Both the position numbers and the translations under genes were made by a program. Under the pieces are notes generated by a model, which did no database searches, was not told the DNA's origin, and saw only the letters and a program-made list of their open reading frames with translations. Positions 1 to 11,900 of a stretch of DNA of 64,000 nt are shown in pieces. This stretch comes from Chelonoidis abingdonii (taxonomy: Eukaryota > Chordata > Testudines > Testudinidae): contig NC_133770.1 in NCBI RefSeq assembly GCF_003597395.2, positions 17,764,517 through 17,828,516 of the forward strand, written 5' to 3'. The first letter of the stretch is position 1, and every line of letters begins with the position of its first letter.

Positions 1-1694
1 AAAAGTGTTCCCTTTATCTGTGATCTATTGTTAATAAAAATAAAAAATAAAAAAATTAATTTATATCTGGTTGCTTCATCTTCCCATCACGTCTGTCTCT
101 ACAGAATTGCACCAAGCCCCTTCTACGAAAATGCTCTTTCAACAAATGGGAAAGAAAAGGCAACAAACATTCTATACTTCACGAACAGAGGTCCATTGTA
201 AGGATATTGCAGAATACTGTGCCCAACCCTACTGGCCACAGACATAAGGCCTCAGTTCACTGGAGCAATTAAAAATACATGCTTAACTTTAACCCCATTG
301 ACTTCTCTTTAACCCCACTAACTTCAATGGACTTAAAATGTGATGAAAGTTAAGCTCAAACTTAAGTGCTTTGATGAATCAGGACCTAGGTCAGTTTGTG
401 GGCTGGATCCAGTGACATGATGTAGTTCTGTGACTTGCATGATGGCCTCACACACTGCAGAATCCTTCACTTTTTTAAAAAAAAACCTCAGTTTCTAACC
501 CTCATGGCTGCAGAGATTACTTTTTAAATATGAGCAGAAGTAAACTGATGTCATGATATCTGCTCTAGTCTGCAGCCAGACTGAAACTATGACTAAAAAC
601 TGTGACTTCCTCTCTCCGCATTAATCTCATGGGAACATCAGCGCTAAAACACAATGATGACACTTCTGTGACAAAATTAACTATTTCACTGCTAATCATT
701 TCAGCATATAAAAGGGATGAGATTTGGGAGTTGTTGCAGGGAAGGAGAGACTGAGTGTAGAATAGAAATGAAAGACGGGGAAGGGAGAGAAATAGAGAGA
801 AGAAGATGAGGAAAAAAGAGAACCAAAAGGCAGAAGTAACAGTGGTCTAAAGTGGACCACATTTTCTTAGTGAATTAGAGTGACTGCTATACAAATAATA
901 AATAAAGCTTAGTTATGTCAGAAAGAATTCACTGTTCCCTTAACCTCTGTGCAAACCTCCCACTGACATCAGTGGAATAGCTGCTGTGGACTGAGGGTAC
1001 CATAAAGTCTTTAAATTATATCCCGGCCCACAGGTCATAATTCAACATGGAATGCAGCACTCTCCTCCAAATGAGTTTGATACCCTGGGCTTAAATTCTA
1101 AAGAATAAGGAAGCGGCTCCTAAACTGCACTCAGCACAGCTCTAATATCAGATTTCTTCTGAACTGTAACTATTTTATATAGTGCCCATGTAACCTGATA
1201 AGCTCTCTCCTAGTATTCACTATGAATTTCTTGTTTTTCACAAAAGAAAGAAAGATCATACAAAAATACAAAATTGAACTGTAATAAAAGAAGGCATTTG
1301 AACAGGAAAATATAAAATAAATGACACATCACTGACTATTACAAAAGGTAGAATGCTACCAAGTGGATCTGGTGAAGTGATAAAATCGGAGGGAAAACTC
1401 TTAGTTGATGGATTCCTTCAGTGAAAATATAGCCCTGTATTTCAAGATGTTCCTATTCTTATATAAATGCCAGTGCATTTGAATAGACTCTGGCTTTCCT
1501 TCACACTGCTGCCACCCGGTCTCTCTCTTCCCAAACTCTTAAAACAGTTTTTTTCCCATTGCTACTGTACTTTTTCTCTTGTAGTTCCAGCATTGCTGAG
1601 AAATTGAATTTCATAACTGACATTACTCATGTGAAACAGGAGGAGTTTTGTTTGTTTTTTTAACATGAATTGCACTGTGTTTAATTGTTACCAT
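1..1694. other. Intronic sequence downstream of exon W20
   Basis: AT-rich intron with no exon or RNA gene that I can recognise. About 245-395 has a quasi-palindromic repeat (caattaaaaatacatgctta ... ttaagctcaaacttaagtgc, with a repeated acttcaatgg-type core), one of several related copies in the window. The rest shows no recognisable structure. Confidence 0.6.
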
Positions 1695-2557
1695 TAGGGC
1701 TGTCAATTACTCACAGTTAACTCAAGCAATTAACTCAAAACAAATTAACTTGATTAAGAGAATTAATCATGATTAAGTGCAGTTTTAATCGCACTGTTAA
1801 ACAATAATAGAATACCAATTTCAATGTATTATAAACATTTGGATGTTTTTCTACATTTTCAAATATATTGATTTCAATTATAATACAGAATACAAAGTCT
1901 ATAGTGCTCACTTTATATTATTTTTATGGAAAATATTTGCACTATAGAAAGGTAAACAAAAGAAATAGTATTTTTCAGTTCACTTTATACAAGTGTTGTA
2001 GTGTAATTTCTTTATCATGAAAGTGCAACTTCCAAATGAATTATTTTTTTGGTTACATAACTGCACTAAAAAACAAAACAATGTAAAACTGCAGAGCCTT
2101 CAGTCCTACTTCTCGTTCAGTCAATCGCTAAGACAAACAAGTCTGTTTACATTTACGGGAGATAATGCTGCCCGCTACTTATTTACATCACCTGAAAGTG
2201 AAAACAGCGTTCGCATGGCATTCTTGTAGCTGGCATTGCAAGGTATTTACATGCCAGAGATGCTAAATGTTCATATGCCCTTTCATGCTTTGACTTGTAG
2301 ATTTCACTATCTTTTGTTTATCTTTTTTCAGTGCAAATATTTGTAATAAAAATAATATAAAGTGAGCACTCCACACTTTGCATTGTAATTGAAACTAATA
2401 TATTTGAAAATGTAGAAAAAATCCAAAAATATTTATAATAAATTTAAATTGGTATTCTATTATTAACAGTGTGATTAAAACTGTGATTAACTGAAGTTAA
2501 TATTTTTAATCTTGCAATTAATCAGAATTACTTCTTTTTAACCATTTGACAGCCCCA
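1695..2557. mobile_element. hAT-like non-autonomous DNA transposon
   Basis: Ends tagggctgtcaa and ttgacagcccca are inverted, and the arms continue as an imperfect inverted repeat: both contain GATTAA/TTAATC-rich stretches and complementary tracts around 'tatagtgctcactttatatt' and 'aataatataaagtgagcact'. Flanks gttaccat and gttacaat match 7 of 8 bases, fitting the 8-bp hAT target duplication. No transposase ORF is present. Confidence 0.75.
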
Positions 2558-2670
2558 GTTACAATGCATATCTAGCGGATTTAAAGAAACAAGTAAGCTT
2601 ACAGTGTTATACCTTAATATTAAACAGAAAAGATGCTGTCCTGTTATTTTTTTTCCCCCTAAATTGTTAC

Positions 2671-2903
2671 CTGCTCTAGCTGTTTTTGGACCATACTCTG
2701 CTGCTCAGTAACATGCTTAAGCTGTTCTGCATCTTCTTCTGGGAATTCACGGCCAGCTTTTTTGGCAGTGCGTTGTTTTGCTGAGAGCGCTTTTTTTGAT
2801 TTTCTGTGTGCTCCAATTTGCTCTTCAAGGTATTTCTGTTGCATTTGAAGAAGTTGTTGTGTTTCTTGAAGCCATTCTTCATATTGCTTTCTTTGTGAAT
2901 CAT
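2671..2903 (-). CDS. KMT2C: KMT2C exon W20 (last in window), Gln-rich coiled coil
   Basis: 233 nt, phase 1 in and 0 out, acceptor ccccctccag and donor GCAG|gtaaca. It encodes DSQRKQYEEWLQETQQLLQM, KYLEEQIGAHRKSKKALSAK and a second heptad-like stretch ending QKQLEQ. The regular leucine/glutamine pattern predicts a coiled coil, and the sequence matches vertebrate KMT2C closely. The next exon lies beyond base 1. Confidence 0.97.
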
Positions 2904-5900
2904 CTGGAGGGGGAGGGGAGTAACACAAGGAAAGTAACCATTAATATTATACGAAGGACTCTTGTTTTAAATGGAGGGTTATTTACTATGGCTTTCATAC
3001 TTTCTACATGCAGCACAAAATTAAAAGTAACAGTATCCGTCAAAAACGCACAAAAAGAAACAGCACTTCTAAAAAGGCTTTCAAATCCCAAACAATATCT
3101 AAGCCCCACCAAGTTCCCAAAAAACAAACTCTATCATTCCATTTATCTCCCAATCAGCCCCCGACACAGGGGACGCATAGGAGCACAGGTGAATCTTGTA
3201 CCACGATTTGATCATGACCAAATTTGGGTTCTAGTGGATTCAAAAGGGAAATTAAAACTCTTACTTTGCTATCAGCCCCCTCCTGTGTAAACTAAACTTA
3301 AGAATGTCAAATTATCATAACACATGGAGAGAGGCAGTCTCTCAAACAGATAGGATACAAAGCATGTAGGACATACTAGGGTAAAAACACCACCTTACCT
3401 CAACTGACATTGACTGGTAGCCAGTCAAAATCACCGATCACCGGAGTAGTAAGAGCAAAAGGACTGAAAAAAACTGTTACTTACCTTTTGTAACTGTTGT
3501 TCTTTGAGATGGGTTGCTCATGCCCATTCGATTCCAGGTGTGTGCATGCCCATGTGCGCGGTCATTGGAGATTTTTGCCATAGCAGTATCCATAGGGACG
3601 GCTGTAGTGCCCCCTTGAGTGCCATGCCCATGCGTTGGTATATTAGGTGCTGCCAGCCCTACGCCCTCAGCTCCTTCTTGCCGACAGAAGGGTAAGAAGG
3701 TAGGTAATGGAATGGACATGAGCTACACATCTCGAAGAACAACAGTTATAAGAGGTAGGTAACCATTTTTTCTTCAAGCGCTTGCTCATGTTGATTCCAT
3801 TCTAGGTGACTCACAAGCAGTATCAATGGAAGTGGGCTCAGAGTTCATAGTTTTGCAGCTTGCAGCACTGCTTTGCCAAAGGCATCGCCGTCTTGAGTTT
3901 GCTGGGAAAGCGCATAATGAGATGCAAAAGTGTGGACAGACGACCAGCTAATGGCCCTACAGATCTCTTGGATTGGTACCTGTGCCAGGAAGGCTGCTGA
4001 CAATGCTTGTGCCCTAGTCAAGTGTGCAGTCATGATCACCGGCGGAGGCACCTTCGCCAGCTCATAGCAGTAGCAGATGCTGGCCGTGATCCAGGACGAA
4101 ATCCACTTAGCAGACACTGGGTGACCTTTCATTCTGTCTGCCACCACAATGAACAACTGCACTGACTTATAGAACGGCTTTATTCTATCTGCCTAGAAGA
4201 CCAGTGCCCTCCTGAAGTCCAGGATGTGTAGCCTGAGTGCCTCATCTGACACATGGGGCTTTGGAAAGAAGAAAGGTAAGTATATATCCTGGTCAGTATG
4301 AAACTGGGAAATGACCTTGTGCAGAAACACTGGGTGTGGTCACAGCTGGACCTTATCCTTGTAGAAGACTGCACAGGGTGGCTCCGAAGTGAGCCTGATC
4401 TTGGACACCCTGCGGGCTGATGTTATCATGACCAGGAACAAAACCTTCCAGGAGAGAAGCAGGAGAGAGCAGGAAGCCAGAGGCGCAAAGAGAGGCTCCA
4501 TGAGCCTCAACAGTATGAGATTCAGGTTCCGGGGGGGGGAGGGAGGGGATCCTGGACATGCAGCTAGAAATGCTACAGACCTTTCAAAGGCCAAGCCGTC
4601 GTGTCATGAGTGAAGATCAACCTGCCTTAGAACAGAGGGTGGAAAGCTGAGATAGTGGTCAAGTCAACCTTGACTGATGACAGGGACAAATCTTGGAGTC
4701 TGAGGTGCAGCAGATAATCCAAGACCTTCTGCAGTGGGACCTGCTTGGCCCGAATACACCATTCCAAGGCCTAGCATGTGAACAGTTTCCATTTGACCAC
4801 GTAAGTCACTCTGGTGGAGGATTTCCTGCTACCCAGAAAAACCTACTGAACGTGGGCCAAGCATGCCCATTCATCCATGCTTAGCCATGCAGCAGCCAAG
4901 CCATCAAGGGCAGCGTCACCGGTTTGGGTGCAAAACATTTCCATGGTTCTGGGGCAGCAGATCCAAGCAGAGGGGTAGCTGCAGTGCTGCTTAGCTCCTA
5001 GGCAGAGGTGTGGCCAGGCAGCTCTGCACGCAGCCTCAGCCTGCAGGCACCCCCTCCATAGTTCCTACTGGCTGTGGTTCCTGGCCAATAAGAACTGCAA
5101 GCCAGCACTCTGGGTGGAGGCAGTGCACAGAGCTGCCTGGCCACACCTCTGCCTAGGAGCCGAGGGAGGGGGATGTCACCGCATCTGGGGAGCCCCCCAG
5201 GTAAGCGCCGTCCACAGCCTGCCTCACTCCGTCCCATGCCCCTGCCCCCTCCCACACCCAAACTCTGCTGGAGGTGGGGATGGCGGTGGGCCAAGACTGT
5301 CCCAGCAGCGGTCAGTGCGCCTGGCACAGGGGTGCCTGAATTGCCCCTGAGCCAGGCACACCAGCCACTGCAGAAGTCATGGAGGTCACAGTTTCTGTGA
5401 CCTCCATGACAAACTCACAGCCTTAACTATAAACAACTATTTCCAAGGTCCTAAGGCTCGAAGTCAGAAGAAATGAAACCGCTAGCCCTTGCTATGGAAG
5501 GAAAGGCACTCCAACTAACCACTATGCATGGTAAGAAGGAACTGAGAGGGCACCAGGGCTGGCCGTGCCTGATATACCGACACCAGAGCGTGGCACTCAA
5601 GGGGGGGGTGCCACGGCTGGCCCTACAGATACCGCTAAGGCAAAAATCTCTGATGACTGCCCACGTGGGCGCGCGCACACCTTGAATGGAATCGACATGA
5701 GCAATCACTCAAAGAAGAATATAAAGTTCTGTCCAGTACATAAGAACAGCTGTACTGGGTCAGACCAAAGGTCCATCTACCCCAGTATCCTGTCTACCGA
5801 CAGTGGCCAATTCCAGGTGCCCCAGAGGGAGTGAACATACAGGTAACGATGAAGTGACTTCTCTCCTGCCATCCATCTCCACTCTCTGACAAACAGAGGC

Positions 5901-8900
5901 TAGAGACACCATTCCTTACCCATCCTGGCTAATAGTCATTAGTGGACTTAACCTCCACGAATTTATCCAGTAATGTAACAAATCACCTCATCTCTGACCA
6001 CAGATAGTATTTAAAATTGCATTTAGTGAGAAGGGAACCTCTTTACATAATTTTTTTATATAAGGCCACTAGGAAATGGAAGAATATAAGAAATCACTGA
6101 GAAAAATTAGACTGCATGAGATATTTGTAATCTCAAGCATCTACAGAATTATTAATTAAAATACAAATTGTGTTTAAGAACTACCGAAGTCACTGCAATA
6201 AGATCAACTTAAAATGTGTATCTTATTTATTTATTTTAGGAGAGTTTTTTTATTTGTCTTATGTACAATGCACATTTCCCCAGTTCTCAGTCAAGCGCCT
6301 CCAGTCCCAAATGGCCTTTTCTTACAGAAATTGCCCTGTTTAGCAGATAACTGGGTGTTACTCTTCTTAGAGCTCATAAATGTAGTTTGGTTATCAGTGT
6401 CACTACCGAGTAACCCAAGGCTCCTTCACCTGTCTCCTGGGGGCAAAGCACGCTACAGTAGATTCTGCTTACTAGCAACCCAGATATTAAAATCTGGTTA
6501 ATAGCTGTTAGAATGGGTTCCTGTCTGCATCCTGTATCACTTGCCATACCGGTATTGCCCTGGCCTCTTCCTTTGTCATTCAGTGTTGAACGCATTCTAC
6601 AGCAATACGCATTACCTCACCTTTTGGGGGCGAAGCAGACCTTTTGGCACCTGCTCCCCTATTTGGTGTAAACATTGCTTGTGCCAATCAGAGGCGAACA
6701 CACACAGGTTTTGGGGTCCCGTCCCCTATGACACTTCTGTGATGTCATAGTGGGTATACTTAGGGGTTGCCCTGCCATGTGCAGGCAGAGAGAGGAGAAA
6801 AACGTGTCCCGTGTGTATCCCGTGTATGCCGTAACCGAGCCTGATCACCTCGAAGCCTCTCTCTCAGCTCACGTGTTTCAAATAGAGCTTCTACGTTTGC
6901 CGGTCGTGATGTGTTGGTTTGTATTTGTAAGTATCAGTTATTACTAAATGCTGCATTTTGTTTGTAAATATTGTTAGTAGATATTTTAGGCATTGTGTGT
7001 TTAGGTTTTGTTAACTCTATTAGCTAATCATAAGCTGCTCTCTTACCCCTTGTAACTATCCCCAATAAAATTTTAAATTGATTGATTTTAGTTGTGTGTG
7101 TGTGTGTGTCTGCAGTCTTGCCTCGTGACCCATACTCTCCTTGCATCTCTTTACCTATATAGTCTGTTGCCACGTGCAGCCTGGTAAATAACAGGCCTGC
7201 ATTTTTTTTGCCCCTGCAAATACGTGGCAATCTACATGGCGTCACGAACAGGATGCAGGGGGAGTTGGGCCATGCCCGTGGCACGCTGCAGACCGCGCAG
7301 ACAATGAAACTGAACAGTTCCAACATTTGCAGTTTCACCTTTTTACTAGCAAAAATTCGACTGATCCAGTAATGGAATGGATCTGTTCCCTTGACTCGGG
7401 AAAAACTCAAAAAGGCTATACTGTACCATTAACCCTGGCAGATACAGGTTGCCTCCTTCGGTGCCACCCGAGCTTTAGGTGTCAGCCAGCCGATTGTTCC
7501 CTGCAGCCTCAGTGCACGGAGGCTGTGGAGAACCTCGGTGCTGCAGATCCCTCTCAGCTTTGGAGAGAATGTAGCCGCATTGTTAAAAAATCCGGAGGTA
7601 CCGTTTCCAAATTGATTCCCCCACCTCGGGTAATACCTGCTAATCCGGCACGCAAATTATTATGCCAAATGATAAAAAAATTAAATTTAATTAAGAAAAC
7701 CATAAAATTGCGACCCGATAAATATAAATCTGAGAATGTTTCTCAGAAAGAAAATTCAAGTAAATGGTCAGGTGGAAGCCCTAACTGAGAAAGAAAAGGG
7801 TAAATTTGTAATGGGTAATGAATTGTTGACTAGTACAGCTTGTAAAAGTGAACCTGAAATGGGTAACTGTGATTTGCTGGAAGTAGCTCAGGGTAGTGAA
7901 AAAAAGCAGCAGCTTATCTGTTGGGAGTGGCAATGTGCCTGGTAGGGAAAGTCTGAATGACCCTAGGCAGCCTGGTGAGCTTATGGCTGTGTCTAGTCAG
8001 CAGTTTGGGAAAACAAGAATAGTGGAAGATGAGTGTCCCTATCCCTTACCTGTTTCCTGTGTGGAAAATTGTAACAGTGAAGGAAATGTGCCTGTGTCTG
8101 TTAGGGGTATTGACTTGCCTATGGAGGAAGCTACCTCGGTCTCCAAGCAGTTGTCTGTAAACAGCCCTGTGTGCTGGGACAAGGGAAATGAAATCCCAAG
8201 TTGTGTGTCTGGTGAAGGAGAATGTGTCTCTCCAGCTTTTCTGTGTCTGTGGAGCAAACAGAAGGTGCCTTTCAGCCTGTGATGGTTAAGGGTAATTCAG
8301 TTGTCTCAGAGTTGGTTGTAATTACAGCTAAAGCCCAGGAAGGGAATGGTCCTGAGTTCCTGTCTGCTGGAAGGATGGCACTGTAACTAGGTTGCATCCA
8401 GTTTGTGTGTCTTAGCAAAGTCCCAGAGACCAGACAATTCTGTTGTAGTTTGCCAAAATGTGTGGCTTGGAAAAGGGGTGTAGCAGCTCTGTCTAAGCAG
8501 GGTGATACCCTAGCCAGGGCACAAGGAGAGCAGAAAGGTGATTTAATTGTGTTACCTACTGACAGTTTAACAACTTGTAACAAGGAGGAAATAATTCCTA
8601 ATCTTGTGTGTGTTGAGCCTAACAACTTGCAGGTTGCCAGTGACTATAAGGAAAGTTGCCAAGGAAGGAGAGTACCTCTAACGTTTTATCTAGGGAGTCT
8701 ATGAGTTTGCCTGAAAAGAAATTGTGTAGGAATCTGCCTAATGGGCCAAAAGTAATTCTGAATGTAAGTAAGACCAGAAAGAATCTGTTGTGGCTCAGGG
8801 AAGTGTTCCTTTAGAGCAAGCCCTAGGTGAAAAGGGTAAGGGCAGAAGTTCTGAGAGGGGTGAATTGTTGCTTAGAAAAGCTGCTAAGAAAGAAATCCTC

Positions 8901-11900
8901 ATGGTAATCTGTGCAAGCAATTTACTGCAGCTAAAGGGTGTGAAAGTGATTTAATCAAGGAAGTTTTAGTTCCTAACAGCCAAAAGTTTTCTGTTGTTAA
9001 TGGATCCACTGACTTTCCTGTTGAAAAATCCAGTGGGGGTAGCTTTGAGAAGGTCTCAAATAGAGTAGAAGCTGTTACAAAAGTTAAGCAGCCCTGTAAT
9101 CAAGTGGCTGTGTGTGTGCGTGGCCAGCTTGTTGGAAAAACAATGTTGTTTGAAACAGAAATGTCTCCATGCTAGTGTCTGTGTTAATGCAAATTACCTG
9201 ACTAGCAGGGAGAAGAAAGACTTGCTAATAGCTGTGAGTACAAAGAGCCCACCCCTCAGCCAGTGAATTTGGTTAAGCGAGAGAAATCAGGGTTGGTCCT
9301 GCAGAACAAGGAGAAAAGAGAAGACTAAATTTTGCAAAGGGAAGCCACAGGTTAACCCTAAAATGCCCAAACTCCAATGGTGTTGATCCAAAGATCTGGC
9401 CTGACAAACATGATTGTAACTGGACACTTGCAATGAATTTGTTGTTATTGCTAATGGTGATTTTTGCAACTAGTGTGTTGCTGTTACCAAGAATTGTAAG
9501 AATGTACAGACAGGAATCCTGCTGCAAAAGCAGATCCAATCCACTATTTTTCTAACTAAGTTTTACCTTGAGTCTGTAAAGAGATTCAATCCTGTTATTG
9601 AACATGACTTTGATAAACCATTTCTGTTATACACTGATATGGCTTCTAACCCAAGCCTCTGGCCATCGAGAACCTACGGGCCAGCAAGTACCCTAACACC
9701 TACTTAGTGGCTACAAGTGCCCCAGTGACAAGCTAGTTCATCATAACTGGCTCAGCAAATGTAATTGTTAATAAACAAACTAATGCCCCTGAGCAGGGCT
9801 CGTATTATTCTGTTTTACAGGTTATGCTGCTCTCCCTCACAACATCTTTGCCCACGGAGCCCTTAGGAGAAGGTGGACTACAAACTTGGTTCGCCACCTA
9901 CTGGGTGCAGGAGGTCAGCAGAAACCAGTCCCTGTCAGCGCTTAAGTCCAGAAGATTGCCTTGTGTGCTCCACTCAGTTCTCACCTAAATATCCATTACC
10001 CTTTCAATTTGTACCAATAGTTTATAACTTTTCTTCATTTAATATATCTAATGTAAATTGTTCTTCCCCTATGTGCAGTGGGCTGCTTCTAGTGTTTGGA
10101 ATAATTGTTCTTCACAATTTAATTCTTATGTGTTTCCAGTTCTTAATGCTTCAAGTCGAAGTAATCATAGCTTTCCTTTAATTAAGGGTATTACAGTTCC
10201 AGCACCTCATTGTTGGGTTTTTGTTGGTAATAGTTTAACCCAGCCCCTACTTGGGTTGGTGCATATTCTAATTGTTCTATGTGAAGTTTCTCTTATGCTA
10301 ATACCTCCTTAACTAAACCCACTCTTAATTTTACCTACCCCCCCCGTCCCATTAATTGTTTTATCGTTTGATCATGATATTTTTTTTGGAACCTTCTATA
10401 CCCCCTAACACATATGTATCTATTTCATGCCCTGCATCTGCATCATGCTAAGGCTGCATGTATCAATCGCACATCCACCTTTTATTCTGCAACCAATAAT
10501 GGGTGGAGCCATACCACAGTTTCATCCTTAAAACCCGGCCATTTTTGGATGTGCAGTGATGTTGCATTTGCTGTGCTTCCTCCCTCGCATCCTCTATTGT
10601 TAGTTTTAACCCTGTTAGTTATATGATGTTACGTGATCAAGTGCTGTTTCAATCCCTTGCTATTGAAACGCTTGCTAATACTACGGGCAAGGGCCTCTCC
10701 TTAGTTAATCAGCAGTTAAATTCCCTTGCTCAATATAGTATTCAAAATAGATTAATGATTCAATATTTGTTACAATCTTCCTCATTTTGTACTAAATTTG
10801 CTGAAGTATATCCAGAATTTGCTGATAAATGTTGTGTTTCTTTGCCATCTATTTCTCCTAATTTGTCCTCAATTGTTAAAGACCTGCAAACGTTGAGCTC
10901 TACTGTCAGAGAGTCACGAGAGACCTTCCAGTTTTGGTCATGGCTCAATTGGCTTGGCCTTGCGCCCTACAAATCCTATTTCCAATCCCTGTTTGTGTCC
11001 CTTCTGGTTGGGCTCGCTCTTCTCTGTCTCGGATGTGCCTTCATAAAAGCCTGCATTCACAAGTTTGTTGCCTCGGCCTACATCGCTTCCACCCCGAAGC
11101 GCATTCCCTCGTAGGTGGGAATGAAGAGTCGGACTCGGAAGTTTAGGTTTTCGGCCAAACTATTTCGGCCAGGGCACGGGGCATGTTAGAATGGGTTCCT
11201 GTCTGCATCCTGTATCACTTGCCATACCGGTATTGCCCTGGCCTCTTCCTTTGTCATTCAGTGTTGAACGCATTCTACAACAATATGCATTACCTCACCT
11301 TTTGGGGGCGAAGCCAGACCTTTTGGCACCTGCTCCCCTATTTGGTGTAAACATTGCTTGTGCCAATCAGAGGCGAACACACACAGGTTTTGGGCCCCGT
11401 CCCCTATGACACTTCTGTGATGTCATAGTGAGTACTTTAGGGTTGCCCTGCCATGTGCAGGCAGAGAGAGGAGAAAACGTGTCCCGTGTATCCCGTGTAT
11501 GCCGTGTATGCCGTAACCGAGCCTGATCACCTCGAAGCCTCTCTCTCAGCTCACGTGTTTCAAATAGAGCTTCTACGTTTGCCGGTCGTGATGTGTTGGT
11601 TTGTATTTGTAAGTATCAGTTATTACTAAATGCTGCATTTTGTTTGTAAATATTGTTAGTAGATATTTTAGGCATTGTGTGTTTTAGGTTTTGTTAACTC
11701 TATTAGCTAATCATAAGCTGCTCTCTTACCCCTTGTAACTATCCCCAATAAAATTTTAAATTGATTGATTTTAGTTGTGTGTGTTGTGTGTGTGTCTGCA
11801 GTCTGCCTCGTGACCCATACTCTCCTTGCATCTCTTACCTATATAGTCTGTTGCCACGTGCAGCCTGGTAAATAACAGGCCTGCATTTCCTTTCGCCCCT

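Larger units (their letters stand above)
3472..5728 (-). mobile_element. DIRS-like tyrosine-recombinase retrotransposon, degraded
   Basis: The left end (about 3476-3690) and right end (about 5480-5725) are diverged inverted copies of each other: both carry the sequence running from tgctcatg through gattcca and gtgtg to ttccttctt. Next to the left copy, 3727-3750 carries catctcgaagaacaacag, complementary to the left start ctgttgttctttgagatg, as expected for the inverted-repeat and internal-complementary arrangement of DIRS elements. The interior encodes parts of a tyrosine recombinase on the minus strand (3845-4600). No reverse transcriptase is visible, so it is internally deleted. It has the same orientation as KMT2C. 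Confidence 0.7.

Noticed and set aside
2778..3290. 170-residue plus-strand open frame
   Set aside because: It is antisense to exon W20 and runs into its intron; the conserved coding exon explains the lack of stops.
7089..7112. GT dinucleotide run as an independent microsatellite
   Set aside because: It is part of the LTR and recurs at the same place in the other LTR, so it is not a separate feature.
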